From assembly GCA_028622995.1 (NCBI GenBank), contig JAJQJQ010000019.1, positions 1,488,001 through 1,552,000 of the forward strand: a DNA stretch of 64,000 nt, given 5' to 3'. The notes beneath the pieces were generated by a model. That model made no database searches. It had not been told where the DNA came from and saw only the letters and a program-made list of their open reading frames with translations. A program made the translations under genes and the position numbers. Of this stretch, positions 50,247-61,345 are shown piece after piece. The number at the start of each line of letters is the position of its first letter. Position 1 is the stretch's first letter. This DNA comes from Panagrolaimus kolymaensis (lineage: Eukaryota; Nematoda; Chromadorea; Rhabditida; Panagrolaimidae).

Positions 50247-51634
50247 TCATTCAAATTCATCTGAATCACTACTGCTATTGCTGCTACTTTCATCATCAGT
50301 AGAATCAGAAGAAGATTCATATGGAGGGTCGAGATAACAAATTTCTGGAAGCTCTTCCGGCTTAAAGGGTTTTATTTTGTTGCCCTTAGCTTCATCGGCT
50401 CCTTCACTGAATAATAAACATTTGAGCGCTCGAGGAATTTTGGGTTCGGTTGATTCAATTTTTGGAATTTTAGAAATTTTTTGAGGAGAAATTGGTTTTG
50501 ATTCCTTTAAAACAATAAGTTTCTTGGAATCAGCTGTCTTTGACTGTCTTCTATGTTTCTGAAAAAAAAATAGAGCGATTAATTTATTTTGGGATTTTCA
50601 CAAAAAAATATTTTTCATTTGGACTTACTCGTTTTCGAGTTGAAGTTTGAGAACTCAAAACTGGAGCAGCATCAGCTTTTTTGATTTTACTTTTTAAAAT
50701 AGAAATTTTAAGTGTATGCTTTTTTAAGTTTGACTAAAAAAAAGAAAAATTATTTATTTTTATAACTATTTTTGGTAGTAAAGCCTTACTTTTCTGGGGC
50801 TTGTTCGAACACTCGCTGGCGTTGATGTTGTTGGCCGATTTTCACTGATGGACGAACAAGGTTCATCATCATCAAAATATAAATATGAATCGTCATTTGG
50901 CTCCATAAAACTCTATAATAAAACAAAATAAATTTAAATAAAAATAGGAAATTAGAAATTTTCAATAAAAAAAACTCACAACTCTTCTTTTTACTCCTCG
51001 AGAAAGCGGTGATGGTTCATTAATATCTTGATGAGGTGATTCTGGATATTCAATATTTATAGATTTTTCAGGCGATGAACTTCTTATCGTTGATGCCTAT
51101 AAAAAATTTTTAATGCTTTTTTATCCGAAAATATTTATTTTGGCATCTTTTTTTGATTTCAGAATAAAAATAATTTTACACCAAGTCTTGCCCCGAAAAA
51201 AAAATAATATTTTATTTGGGGATTTGGGTGAAATATTTACTGTGTCAAAAACCAAATTTATGAAGCAAAAAAATTATTTTATATAACAAACCTTTTCAAT
51301 ATTTTCAATATCTTGAACATCTTCCTTGCTGCTGCTACTTGGAATAATATTTTCAATCCCATCTTTTTGATTTTTTAAAAACATTGCAGAAAGTTCAGAA
51401 AATAATTGGGTAGCATTACTTAACAAAATTTGACCACGAGAAGTTTTGATTGCCTTCTGCAAAACAAAAAAAAAGTTTTGACTTTCAAAAAAAAAATATT
51501 TGTACTCTCAAACTTACACTAAAAATTTTAAGTTGCTCTGTCGTAGGTTCAACGTTTTGTTGAAGTTCAATTTTATCTTCTTCAGTCAAACATTTGAAAA
51601 AAGCTTCAAAAACTTTTTTTAATTGTGGATTCAT
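50247..51634 (-). CDS. Ser/Lys-rich nuclear-type protein (paralog B)
   Basis: The exons are 51518-51634, 51292-51456, 50980-51096, 50790-50912, 50629-50733 and 50247-50558. All are phase 0 and give 312 residues. Exon 1 has the same length (39 codons) as exon 1 of the 44146-48368 gene and the same pattern (KV..F..CL..E........P...QL..F). The KIPRALKCLF motif near residue 250 matches KIPRELLNLF there. Short basic blocks (VKRRV, STRKR) and an acidic Ser/Asp-rich C-terminus complete it; the FLYWCH-like region is absent. A TTTTCAG acceptor-like site lies 25 bp upstream of the start. The function is unknown. Confidence 0.65.
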
Positions 51635-54158
51635 GGCATCGAAGTCTGGTTGTTTACTGAAAATTTAAATAAATAAAAATAATGAATAGACGCAGGATAT
51701 TTTTTGTTATTCTAAACACGCTAGAAAAAGAAAATCAAAAATTAACAACTTTTTTAATTCAAATTCAGAAAAAATAAAAAAATTAGAGGAAAAAATCTTC
51801 CAAAAACGGCAAAAAATTCTTTCTTAAATCAATCAAAAAAATTTGTTGTATCCAAAAAACGCTAACTATTTTTAAAGAATTTGTTTTTTTTGCAGTAAAT
51901 TTAATACAAAAAAAAATTGAGGCTGCTGCTAAAAAAAATTTTGATCAAGGCAGCAATCTATTTTTTTTCTGCTTCCATCTTTTAGTTAGTCAATCAAAAA
52001 AATAATAAAAAATAATCTTTTCTTCTTTTTTTTGTTCTCGCTTATCAATAAAAAAATACATTAGTCAAAAAAATTGTATGATACATATTTATAGGCCAAG
52101 GAACCAATCATAAGTGCAACAAAAAAATGTTAGATAAAAATCGATCAAAAAAATAAACAAGCGTTCGATGAAAAAATTTGTAGGAGAAAAAAAAGGCACC
52201 ATGAAACCCAACAAAAAATTTAATTTTAAAGTTATCAGAAAGAAAAAAATTCTAATATCTTCTTCAAATTATTTTTTTCTTTCCAGATAAGAAAAATTCT
52301 TAAAAATATTGAAAAGTGAACGTTAAAGCTATGAATCCGAATGGAAAAAGTGAACGCGGAAGCCGTCAATCAAAATGATGAAGAAAAAAATAAAAAAAGA
52401 CGCAATCTCTCTCTATTAACGACAAATAGGCTTCGAGAAGCCCTTATCTTAAGTTTTAATCTTTCTTTTTTTTAGAACGGAAGAAAAAAAATCTGTGGAA
52501 TCATGAGATAGTTTTTGAAGAAGAAAAAAATATTTTAAATCACAAATCGAGAATTAAAGGATAGAAAACTAAAATACTTATTTTTTATCAAAAAAAAGAT
52601 TCAAAAACTCCGTAGTTAAATTTCAGTATTTTTTTCTCAAAGAATAAAGCTTGAAAAATTAGAATTTTTTGGGAGAAAATGTGTAAAGTATTCAAAATTA
52701 TTAATTACCATGGAATTTATTTAATCAATAGCTATCATATTATAATTGAGACCCTAAGGAAAAATAAAAAAATTATATAAAAGGATTTATCCCGAGAAAT
52801 AAAAACAGAATTTGCCCCCGCCATCAGTGTTTTTTCTTTGATTAAAAAAAGTAAATTGCATCTTTTATAATTTGGCGGAGGTCAACAACATCCTTTTTTA
52901 TTTTCGCGCTCAAACACATTAATGAAAGCCGTTGTTGAAACAAAACGAAAAAGCATATTTTTCTTTCTCAATCAAACACACACAAAAAAAAAAAGAAAGA
53001 AAAAAGGGCAAAGTCTAACACACATATAAAAAAACTAAGGAAAATCAAAGACAACGGGCTCTATTGAATCAAAATGAATCACATGATTTTTGTTTTAAAA
53101 AAAAGAGTTCATCACCGCCACAGCAAGAAAAAAATAAAAGAAAATGAGACATTTTTTGAACGCTTTCTTGTTCAATTTTGTACGCAAAATATTGCATTTT
53201 TTAGCAGTTGTCGTCGGACAAAAAAGTAAGTCAGTTGCAAAAAAAAAATGCAAAAATGATGTCTTTCACCACCACCACCAACGACCATCGCTGGCAACAA
53301 AAAAAAGCAAAATGCAACGAGAATGTTGCGTCTTTTTTTTTGTGGAATAAAGAAAAAAGTGTAAAGCAAATTTCTATGGCCATTTTGTGTATGTATGTAT
53401 GGGTATAGACGCACAAACACATTCAGCATCTTTGATGCATTTGCACCTTTGAGAGTGCAAGCGCCGGCCACAAAAAATGTTATGCATCCAATTCTTTCTT
53501 CTTTGCATATATATGAATTGTCGTCGACCATCTCCATTTGATGCCCTATAGAGTTGCCAATCCACTTAAGCTAACGAAGTTCAAAGCAGCAGCAACAACA
53601 GTTGCGGAGATATATTGAAATAAAATGTATCCAAGGTTATTGGCTCAAATTATTGGTGAAGCGGAAAGAAATTTCTAAGCAACAAATTAGCGAGAGAAAG
53701 AGAGAGAAACCCATTTATCTTTGTCCGGTGTTTTGATGGTTGCTATTAATTTAAAACAAAAAGAAGGGATTATCTCTCTTTTCATAGTCTGCTATTTTTC
53801 TTTTTAGCTTCGATCTTTAAAAAAAAGAGGGCCAATATCCAAAAACAAAGAAGGTAGGTATACAAAATATTTCTAAGCCGTCAAATTTTTACTCAAAACT
53901 TATTTCTCATTTCCAATGCCATCTTCTTCTTCCTCCAATAATTTCCATCTCCAAAAAAGTCGTCGTTTACAAAGTAAATCAAAATCGAAGTAAAAGAAAA
54001 TGTTTTTATTTAAAACTTTCAAGCAAACAAAAAAAACGATAATAAAACTTAACAAACAAGCAAGCAAAACCGTATAAATTATTATGTATGTATTATTTCA
54101 TAAATATCACAAAACACGAGGCAGAGGCAGGCAAAATAATATCATCAATAAACTTTTT
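51635..54158. other. Intergenic, no gene seen
   Basis: This 2.5-kb gene-poor stretch has many A-runs. A more complex patch lies at about 53260-53600, including CACCACCACCA, ATGTATGTATG and GCAGCAGCAACAACAG simple repeats. Candidate open frames across it are Phe- or Lys-rich and unconvincing. Confidence 0.5.
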
Positions 54159-57115
54159 TTAATCAGCTTTTTTCTTTCTCATTTCAAGTTGAAGGGTAGC
54201 TAATGACGATGATGAGGATTTACTATTATTAGGCTCATTATTTGTATTTGTTTTTTCATTAACAACCATTTTGTTTTTCTTCTTTTTCTTTGGTGTTCCT
54301 CCACCACTTTTTGTTAATCGATTTCCAGGTTCTCCACTATTATCATTTTTATCAAATTCAGATAATAATAATTTTCCATGCAGTTGATCAACAACAGCAT
54401 GAAAAGATTCTGAGGGGGCTTTGAGATGATTTCTATCCATCCATGGTCGATCAAAATCTCCCTCAAATTTTTTATGTTGAGATGATGGCCCAATAATATA
54501 TGCTTGAATACCAAAAAGAGTATTAGAAAAATTATCAATCATTTTTTCTTCACATCTTGTTTCCATATATATTTTACCGTATGATAGTTTCCCCGATGAA
54601 ACAGGAATGCGATGGGGTGATTTAAATCGATATACATAAAGGCCATTAAAGTATGAAGAATTTGAATCAAAGGTTGTTAAATCAAAGATATCCGTTCGAA
54701 ATTCAACGTATCTAAAAAAACAATTGGGGTAAGTTTTAACGTCAGAAAATTTGATAATCAATGGTTTTACTTTGGAGGTTCTTGAAGTAGGTCAATGAAG
54801 CTTTTATTTTCTTTATATTTGTCATTTTTTTCGAGATTAATAAACATTAATTTAGGATCATTAGCATCAGATAATTTATCTTCAGGTAAATATTCAAATG
54901 GAAATATTACTACCACCTGAAAATTGAACATTAGTTTAAGTTAGCAAAGGCTAAACAAAAACATACAACTTCTTCTTTATGTCTTAATGCAGGACAACGT
55001 AATTTTAAATCAAATTCAAAGTCGATATCAATCTAAAAATGCAAAAGCTACTTTAAACTCAAAAAAGTGGGAAGATTAGAAACTCACTTTATTGAATCTC
55101 ATATTAGGAATAAAAAATTTGCTAAAATGTAATTCACTCAAAATTTCTACAACGTCTCTTTCATTTTCATTAAAACATTCTCGAGCTCTTTGAAGAAATA
55201 ATGCTTTTAATGAACCCATTTTTTCAAAAATGTAATTTTGTAATTCATCATCGGTTGAATGATCCATGACACATTGTTGAAAACTATTTGGCCTTCGTTC
55301 ATCTGGATATTGAATGGATAAATCTGCGCCACAATAAACAAATTCTAAAAACTAAAAAAAGAAATTTTGAGAATTAGGAAAATAAAAAAAGGAAGGGAAC
55401 GGCATACCATATCTTTTCGGGGCTTTCTAATCACATAATGAAGTGGTGAATATCCGAGCTCGTCAAATGTGTTTAGAGATGCTCCTAAAATTAAGAAGAG
55501 ATTTTTAGGGGGTAAAAAAATAGAGAAAGCAAGTATGCTATAGCCAAAGCAAAGTTAGTCTAACACTTCTGATTCAAAATTTACAATCATTCTTACCCAT
55601 TTCAAGCAAAGTTTTCATTTGACATAAATTTCCCGCAATTGCTGCAATATTTAAACAAGTTCGACCAGAATAAAAATTTTTAATTCCAATTAATTTTCGC
55701 ATTTCTGTTATTCTTAAAAAACTTCCAATATATTTGAGCAATCCACAATAACCATGTTTATGAGGTAATTCATTACAAGATACAATAATTTCTACGAGGT
55801 AGTTTTTACTTTTACAACATGAAAGTAACATCAACAAATTTGCATTCGTCCCGTCATCCACGAATAACCGTAAAATATTCTGAAATCAAAAAAGATTCAT
55901 AAAAGCAACGGCGATCCCAAATAAAAAGCTTACAAGCATTAATTTTCTTTTCAATTGAGCATTTGTAAGTAATTTCATACTTTTAAGAGATTTAACAAAA
56001 TGAAAACCTTGTTCGAATAATTCTTGAAATTTTGGTAAATTTCCTTCGATTGCAGAAAGTAATAAGGCATTGAAATATTTTCCATTTGTACATACTTGAT
56101 CAAATAAAAATGTTTTGCCTATCATTCTTTCAGTGTCGTGATTGCATCGACGAAGAATTTCAGCTCTTGTTAAACCAGTAAATCGAGATTTGGAACGAAA
56201 ATTTAGGGGCCTAAAATTTTGGGAATATTAGATTTGGAAATCCATGCAGCTTCGATAATATAATTATTAGGTTTAAGCTCGAAATGAATCATTGTTAATT
56301 TCCACATTTGTGGATAAAGTTATTACTTACATTGGAGGAACTATAATGCCTTTAGATGGTTCAAAAATAACTTCAATCGTATCACCGCCACTTTTAGACG
56401 ATGAAGGAAGCATTCCACTTATGGTCATTGAATTTCCTGAGCTTTGACTTAAAGTTGTAATTCCATTTGTCATTGAAGGTTGTGAGTATGTAAGAACTCT
56501 GAAACCATCAATCACAGAAATAACAACCTAAAGTTTAAACAAACAAAAAAGAATTACCGATCATTAATTTGTTTTCCTCTAGCATATTTGGGTGGAGTTT
56601 GAATTTCATAATTATATGATTTTGCTGCCGATGATGCTGCAGCTTTTAACCATTTATCATCTTTAAGCAATTCTGCTGCAGTTAAATTTGATGATGTTGA
56701 ACCATTAAAATTTTTAATTAAAACTTTTTCAGGCGATTTTAAATTCTTTTGAAGCAAATTTGGACGAAGTTTATAATTTTGTTGTTGTTCTTTTTTTAAT
56801 TCATTTAAATTGTTAGAAGTTTTTTGGGATGTTTGGATTTTTCCATTCTTTGGATTTTGTTGTTGCTGTTGTTGTTGTTCAAGTTTCTTGGTGTAAGTTT
56901 TTGATTTTTGAGATAATTGCTGCTTCTTTATTTTCTAAAAAAACCCCAAACGTTTAATAAGATAAATTTAAAAAAATATAAAAATTTACAGTGGATGAGT
57001 TTATTCCATCCTCATGATCACTTCCTTCAGCATCACTAAATTTTTTAGCTTTAATTTTTTCAAGCTTTTTTGCTGCTTTTTCCTCTGATGATAATTTATA
57101 ATCATCTTCTATCAT
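54159..57115 (-). CDS. Ankyrin-repeat protein with Lys/Gln-rich N-terminus
   Basis: Ten exons (56990-57115, 56558-56934, 56331-56498, 55934-56210, 55597-55879, 55408-55484, 55088-55351, 54967-55032, 54771-54916, 54159-54711) close to 778 residues. The N-terminal 220 residues are disordered, with a Gln run and basic segments. Residues about 240-460 hold degenerate ankyrin repeats (LLLSAIEGNLPKFQELFEQG; GRTCLNIAAIAGNLCQMKTL; GYSPLHYV). A further globular region follows, then a Lys-rich end (TPKKKKKNK) and a Ser-rich tail. The layout, with basic N-terminus plus ankyrins, resembles nuclear IkappaB-type regulators, but I would not go beyond ankyrin protein. A TTTTTTAG acceptor-like site touches the start codon, consistent with trans-splicing. 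Confidence 0.75.
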
Positions 57116-57785
57116 TCTAAAAAATAATAATAATAAAATTGAAAGAATATGTAATTTAATAAGATTGGATTGAATTTTGAGAAAGAATTGTGGTGACGAT
57201 CACGACGTCAGCACAAATATTATGTAGGTTGAGATGAGAGAGAGACGACTTGTTGCCACCCAGATTTATTCCCCGAATGAACTTATCGTTAATATTACAA
57301 AACAAATGACAATAAAGATATTATGCTAATTTTATATTAGAGAAAAGAAGATGATCACGAGTGTCGTGACAAGAATTAAGTAGGCAATTTGGTGATGAGC
57401 AATAAAGATGAAATGATGGTATTTTATGAATAGTAAAAAAGGTTAATCAGAAGTTACATATAATTAAACTTTGTAGTCGTCCATCAAAGATTGCAAAAAA
57501 CATTGAAAAATATGCCAGTTTGCAAGATGGAATAAAATAAATTTTTTGCCGCGTATTTTTAAAATATTTATCTTATAACGTTCCTAATGAACTCAAATGC
57601 TAGTGGACTGTCAAGATTTTGCTTTTTGCTATTTTTATGTCACATAAATGTAAATATTTAGTTTTTTGAATAAAAATGGATTATTTTAAAACTCAAAAAT
57701 AATGCCTTTCAAAGAAACTTTTATTTAAGTTTTTTAATACCTTTTTGGATTTTACCGATCTAGATATTCATTTTTTGGCCGACTT

Positions 57786-58536
57786 TTGGAAGCTGGATTG
57801 CTTTTTGGAATTTTGGCGCTGGTTGTTATTGCTATTATAGCAATCACTATATATTTTTTTTTACAAAACCTAAAAATTAATCTCAAGAACAGGAAGATTT
57901 ACTTCCAAATCAACAGCAAATTCATCCACATCAAAATAAGCAAACAACTAAAATCCAAGATGAGCAATACCAAGAACTTCACCACCAACAACAACCACAT
58001 GATCAAAAACACAATCAAAGCAACCAAAAAATGTTATCAGTTGATGGTTTGCCTCAAATAGCATCAAATGTTGTTCATATTTCTCCAAACGTTAAACCAT
58101 TATCAAATCAAAAAACAACAAAAACCAAAACCAACAACAAGGGAAATGAAATATAAACAACCACTTTCAAAAACACAAACTATTATTGCAAAAAATTTGA
58201 TTAAAAAATGGAGGAACTTTAACATTTATAAATTCAGCTAAAAATTATATACCCCGTGAAATAATAATTTCTGGATTTGTTGTTTGTGGAGGTAATACAG
58301 AAACTTAAGAATGTCAACAATAAAAAAAAATCAAAAGAAACAATGTCCAAAGAAATTTACAAAACATCACCAAAGAACCATAAAAAGCGGCCAAGAAAAT
58401 CTCCACTTGGATTATATCAAACCCAAAACAACGGCTTCAGCTACTTTAGGAAGAAAGTTTTTGTGCCTAACTTTTTCAATGGTTCATACTTTAGCTTTAG
58501 ACATCCGAGATGTCTCTCAACTATGTTAATTTGTTA
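57786..58536 (+). pseudogene. Decayed gene: membrane helix plus Gln/His-rich tail, frameshifted
   Basis: A hydrophobic helix (LLFGILALVVIAIIAITIYF) is followed, two frames over, by a Gln/His-rich stretch ending at a TAA near 58156. Another protein-like stretch (NSAKNYIPREIIISGFVV) comes after a further shift. A last one ends at 58529. The breaks coincide with A- or T-runs, where slippage is easy. No splice sites repair it. I read it as a relic of one gene of about 700 bp; the family is unknown. Coding potential could be accidental in the first part. Confidence 0.35.
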
Positions 58537-58712
58537 ATTACTACAATTTTTTCTTTAAAATGTCACACATTTATTACAAAAAAGGTATACAAAATAAATA
58601 AATACATACATATAAAAAAGATACATAGCAAAAAAATATGACGACAAAAATACAACCCATATTGCAATAAAGATAAAAAAAATGAAAAATTGAAGGATGC
58701 ATATTAGTTTGG

Positions 58713-59735
58713 TTAATTTTCATCATTTGATTTATGTCGAAGGACAACATGTACAAAATTATCAGGATAACAAAAATTTCGAGCTAACCAAAGAACTTGA
58801 GATTCAACTGGAAAGTTAGTGCCATGGGAGATAATGGTGTAATCGAGGGGATCAATATCGGGAAAAGCTTTTTCAAGAGCAAATTTTATCGTTGTTATAT
58901 TTTCTGAACCATCTTCGGTAGCTTCCTTTTGAGGGGTAACCAAAATTTGTCGAAATGGTTGATTCGACTGAAACGGAAAAGAAGGAGATTACATTGAAAA
59001 AAATGAATCAAAGATTATTTACCAAATAAAATCTCATTGGAATATACAACATTTTAGATTCATTGGTATCCATAAGTTTCTTATTAACACTCCAAAAATC
59101 ATCAAATTTGTCTAAAAAAAATGAAATCATTTTATATATAATTTTTTAGCTTCAAAAATCCTTTACCATTACATAAACCATTAAAAAGTCGAGCATGTTC
59201 TTCACTTTTCATTGCAGACATTATCGCACCTTTATGTTTCAATTGATCTGCTTCTTTAATAGTTTGAATAAAATAATGTCGCATTAAATCAATCGTTCCA
59301 CATTTAACGAGATCATCAGGGAAATTTTTGAATCGTACAGTTACCACCCATGGAAGGGAAGAACCAGACGAATGTAAATCGTATAAAACTCCAATAGGAT
59401 AATGCCATTTTAGCATTTTACCATCAGATTGCAACCATACATTTCGAAGATCATCCACTCCATCAACGTTATTCTTAAAAAATTCTAATGCTTTTGATAA
59501 ACATAATGGAAAATATGAAACTCTTGGAAGCATATCCTGTAAGGATAGAAATAAATGAAGTTTAAAGTTATTAAAAAAGCCAAATTAGCTTTTACTAAAG
59601 CTTGAAAAATGCTAATAACAAACTTACAAAAGTGGATTGGGAAGATCGAATAACAAATTCTGAAGAATCTAACACAAATTCAATTGGAACTTTTCCATCC
59701 CATATTGTTCTCTTTATTTCATAATCATCCGTCAT
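58713..59735 (-). CDS. atg-5: Autophagy protein ATG5
   Basis: ATG5 is conjugated to ATG12 and, with ATG16, acts as the E3 that lipidates ATG8/LC3 on forming autophagosomes. The exons 59628-59735, 59167-59536, 59023-59111 and 58713-58967 give 273 residues (human 275). Matching blocks are MTDD at the start, LPRVSYFPL, LKWHYPIGVLYDL, LPW.VTV.FK.FP, IKEADQLKHK, D.FW..N.KLM and LA..FCYPDNFVH. The acceptor lysine for ATG12 is Lys130, the same number as in human. The divergent F-box gene begins 456 bp upstream. Confidence 0.95.
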
Positions 59736-60191
59736 CGTTGATTAGAATATGAAAATTTGGGGAAAGTATTGGTTGAAACAATCTTGGAAAACAAAATTTA
59801 GAGATAATTCAATATTCTAACCTTTTCCCTTTGCTTCAACTGACTCAACTTTATAAAAAAAAGATTTTCTAAAAAAGCACCCGATAAACTTTTCTTTCGC
59901 TTTAAGATTTTATATTTATATTTATATTTGCAACTTTAGTTAAATTTTTGATTGAATTTCTTTTTGTTGCAAATAACCAAAATGAAAATAAAATGAAAAA
60001 AGGAGCCGCTCCTTCCCTTTTTTTCTCATTCTTCATACCCACCGATTATGACGACGACTGGTTTTTATGATTGATTTTTATTCCATTTTTTTTTGTTTGT
60101 TGTTGGACGCTGGCATTCAACTAACAGCAAATAACTGGCTATCATCATCAAAAAAAATTACTACTGATTTTCAACGACGGCGGAAACAGTT
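59736..60191. promoter_or_regulatory. Upstream region shared by atg-5 and the F-box gene
   Basis: The genes diverge from this 456-bp segment. It has no distinctive motif that I can name; the role is inferred from position. Confidence 0.35.
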
Positions 60192-61345
60192 ATGGAAATA
60201 TTTCCAATGCTCAAACTTCCAAATGAAATTCTTGTTCAAACTTTTGGTTTATTAGATTTTGAAAGTTTTATTTCTATGAAATCTTCATGTCGAAGAGCTA
60301 AATATATCGCTGATAAGAATTTACGATTAATGCCAAAGAAAAGTGTGGAATCATTGATAGTTGATTATGATCGTCCAAGCGCACATTATCGAAATTCTGA
60401 ACAACCTATTGCTACGGTAACTATCAATTTTGATATTGGTAGCGAAAAGGTATGTTTGTTGTTTTTTGAAGTTAGTTAAAGCATCTTATTTGATCAAATC
60501 AGTTTTACTCCCTCAGAATGCTGCTCTCGGCGAAGTTACTTTTTTCTCACATTTCTCCAGTATCTTTGTTTTCAGGAATTTTCCATTTCTTCTGAAGATA
60601 ATCTCATGTTTTTCTTATACAATCTCAAAGTAACCAAAAAGCTTATCATTCTTGCTTACAACCATTCATTTACTCGACATTTTGCTTATGGACCTCAAGT
60701 GGATAATATTGAAATTGCAAGTTTAATACTTCTTCGAATTAATCTTTACTTTCTTTTCAATTTGCATTTTTAGGTTGAATTATACAATATTACAATGTCA
60801 ACACCAATTTCAAAAGCTATACCATTATTTGAAAGATTAAAAAAATGTAATCAGCTTCGATTAGAAAAACGATGCTTTTTAAATGGAAATTTTTCAAGAT
60901 TATTAAATGAAATGAATTATTGCTATTCTTTGTGGTTAGCTTCTTTTACAATTCCCAAACTCAATTTTGTTATTACATTTTTAGTTTCAATAATGGATGT
61001 TTAATTCCATTCGATGATGATTGTTTAAAAGTGATTTCATCCAAATCAACTCCATCAAATCCAACATTAACGATTTATGCCCCAACTTCACCTGAAGCTA
61101 TTTCATTACCAGCTTTAATAGAATTTCTTCAAAACACTCATTTTACTTCAAATGCATCCATCACTCTTTCTCGAGTTATTGCAACTCGACATCAACTTAT
61201 TACTCAACTTAATCTTTCAACCCAATTAGAAATCTCGCTTCAAGCTCATTATGATTTTACAGCTTTATATGAATCGCCCCATGACGATGGAAATAATGTC
61301 CGATTATATATTTGCCACCTTCAACCGTCAAATATTAAACAATGA
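60192..61345 (+). CDS. F-box protein, four exons, with a GC-AG intron
   Basis: The exons are 60192-60449, 60576-60716, 60774-60931 and 60985-61345, giving 305 residues. Residues 7-45 (LKLPNEILVQTFGLLDFESF) are a good F-box, the Skp1-binding part of SCF ubiquitin ligases. The downstream region is probably the substrate-recognition domain. Intron 2 works only with a GC donor (ATT then GCAAGT); any GT donor nearby breaks frame or is very poor. An alternative start is the Met six codons downstream. The target is unknown. Confidence 0.72.

Noticed and set aside
42059..51634. An operon of the three minus-strand genes
   Set aside because: The gaps are 1.0 and 1.9 kb, far larger than the about 100 bp typical of nematode operons.
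53172..53537. Open frame of 121 codons near 53.3 kb
   Set aside because: Phe/His-rich, overlapping simple repeats, with competing frames on the other strand and no splice structure.
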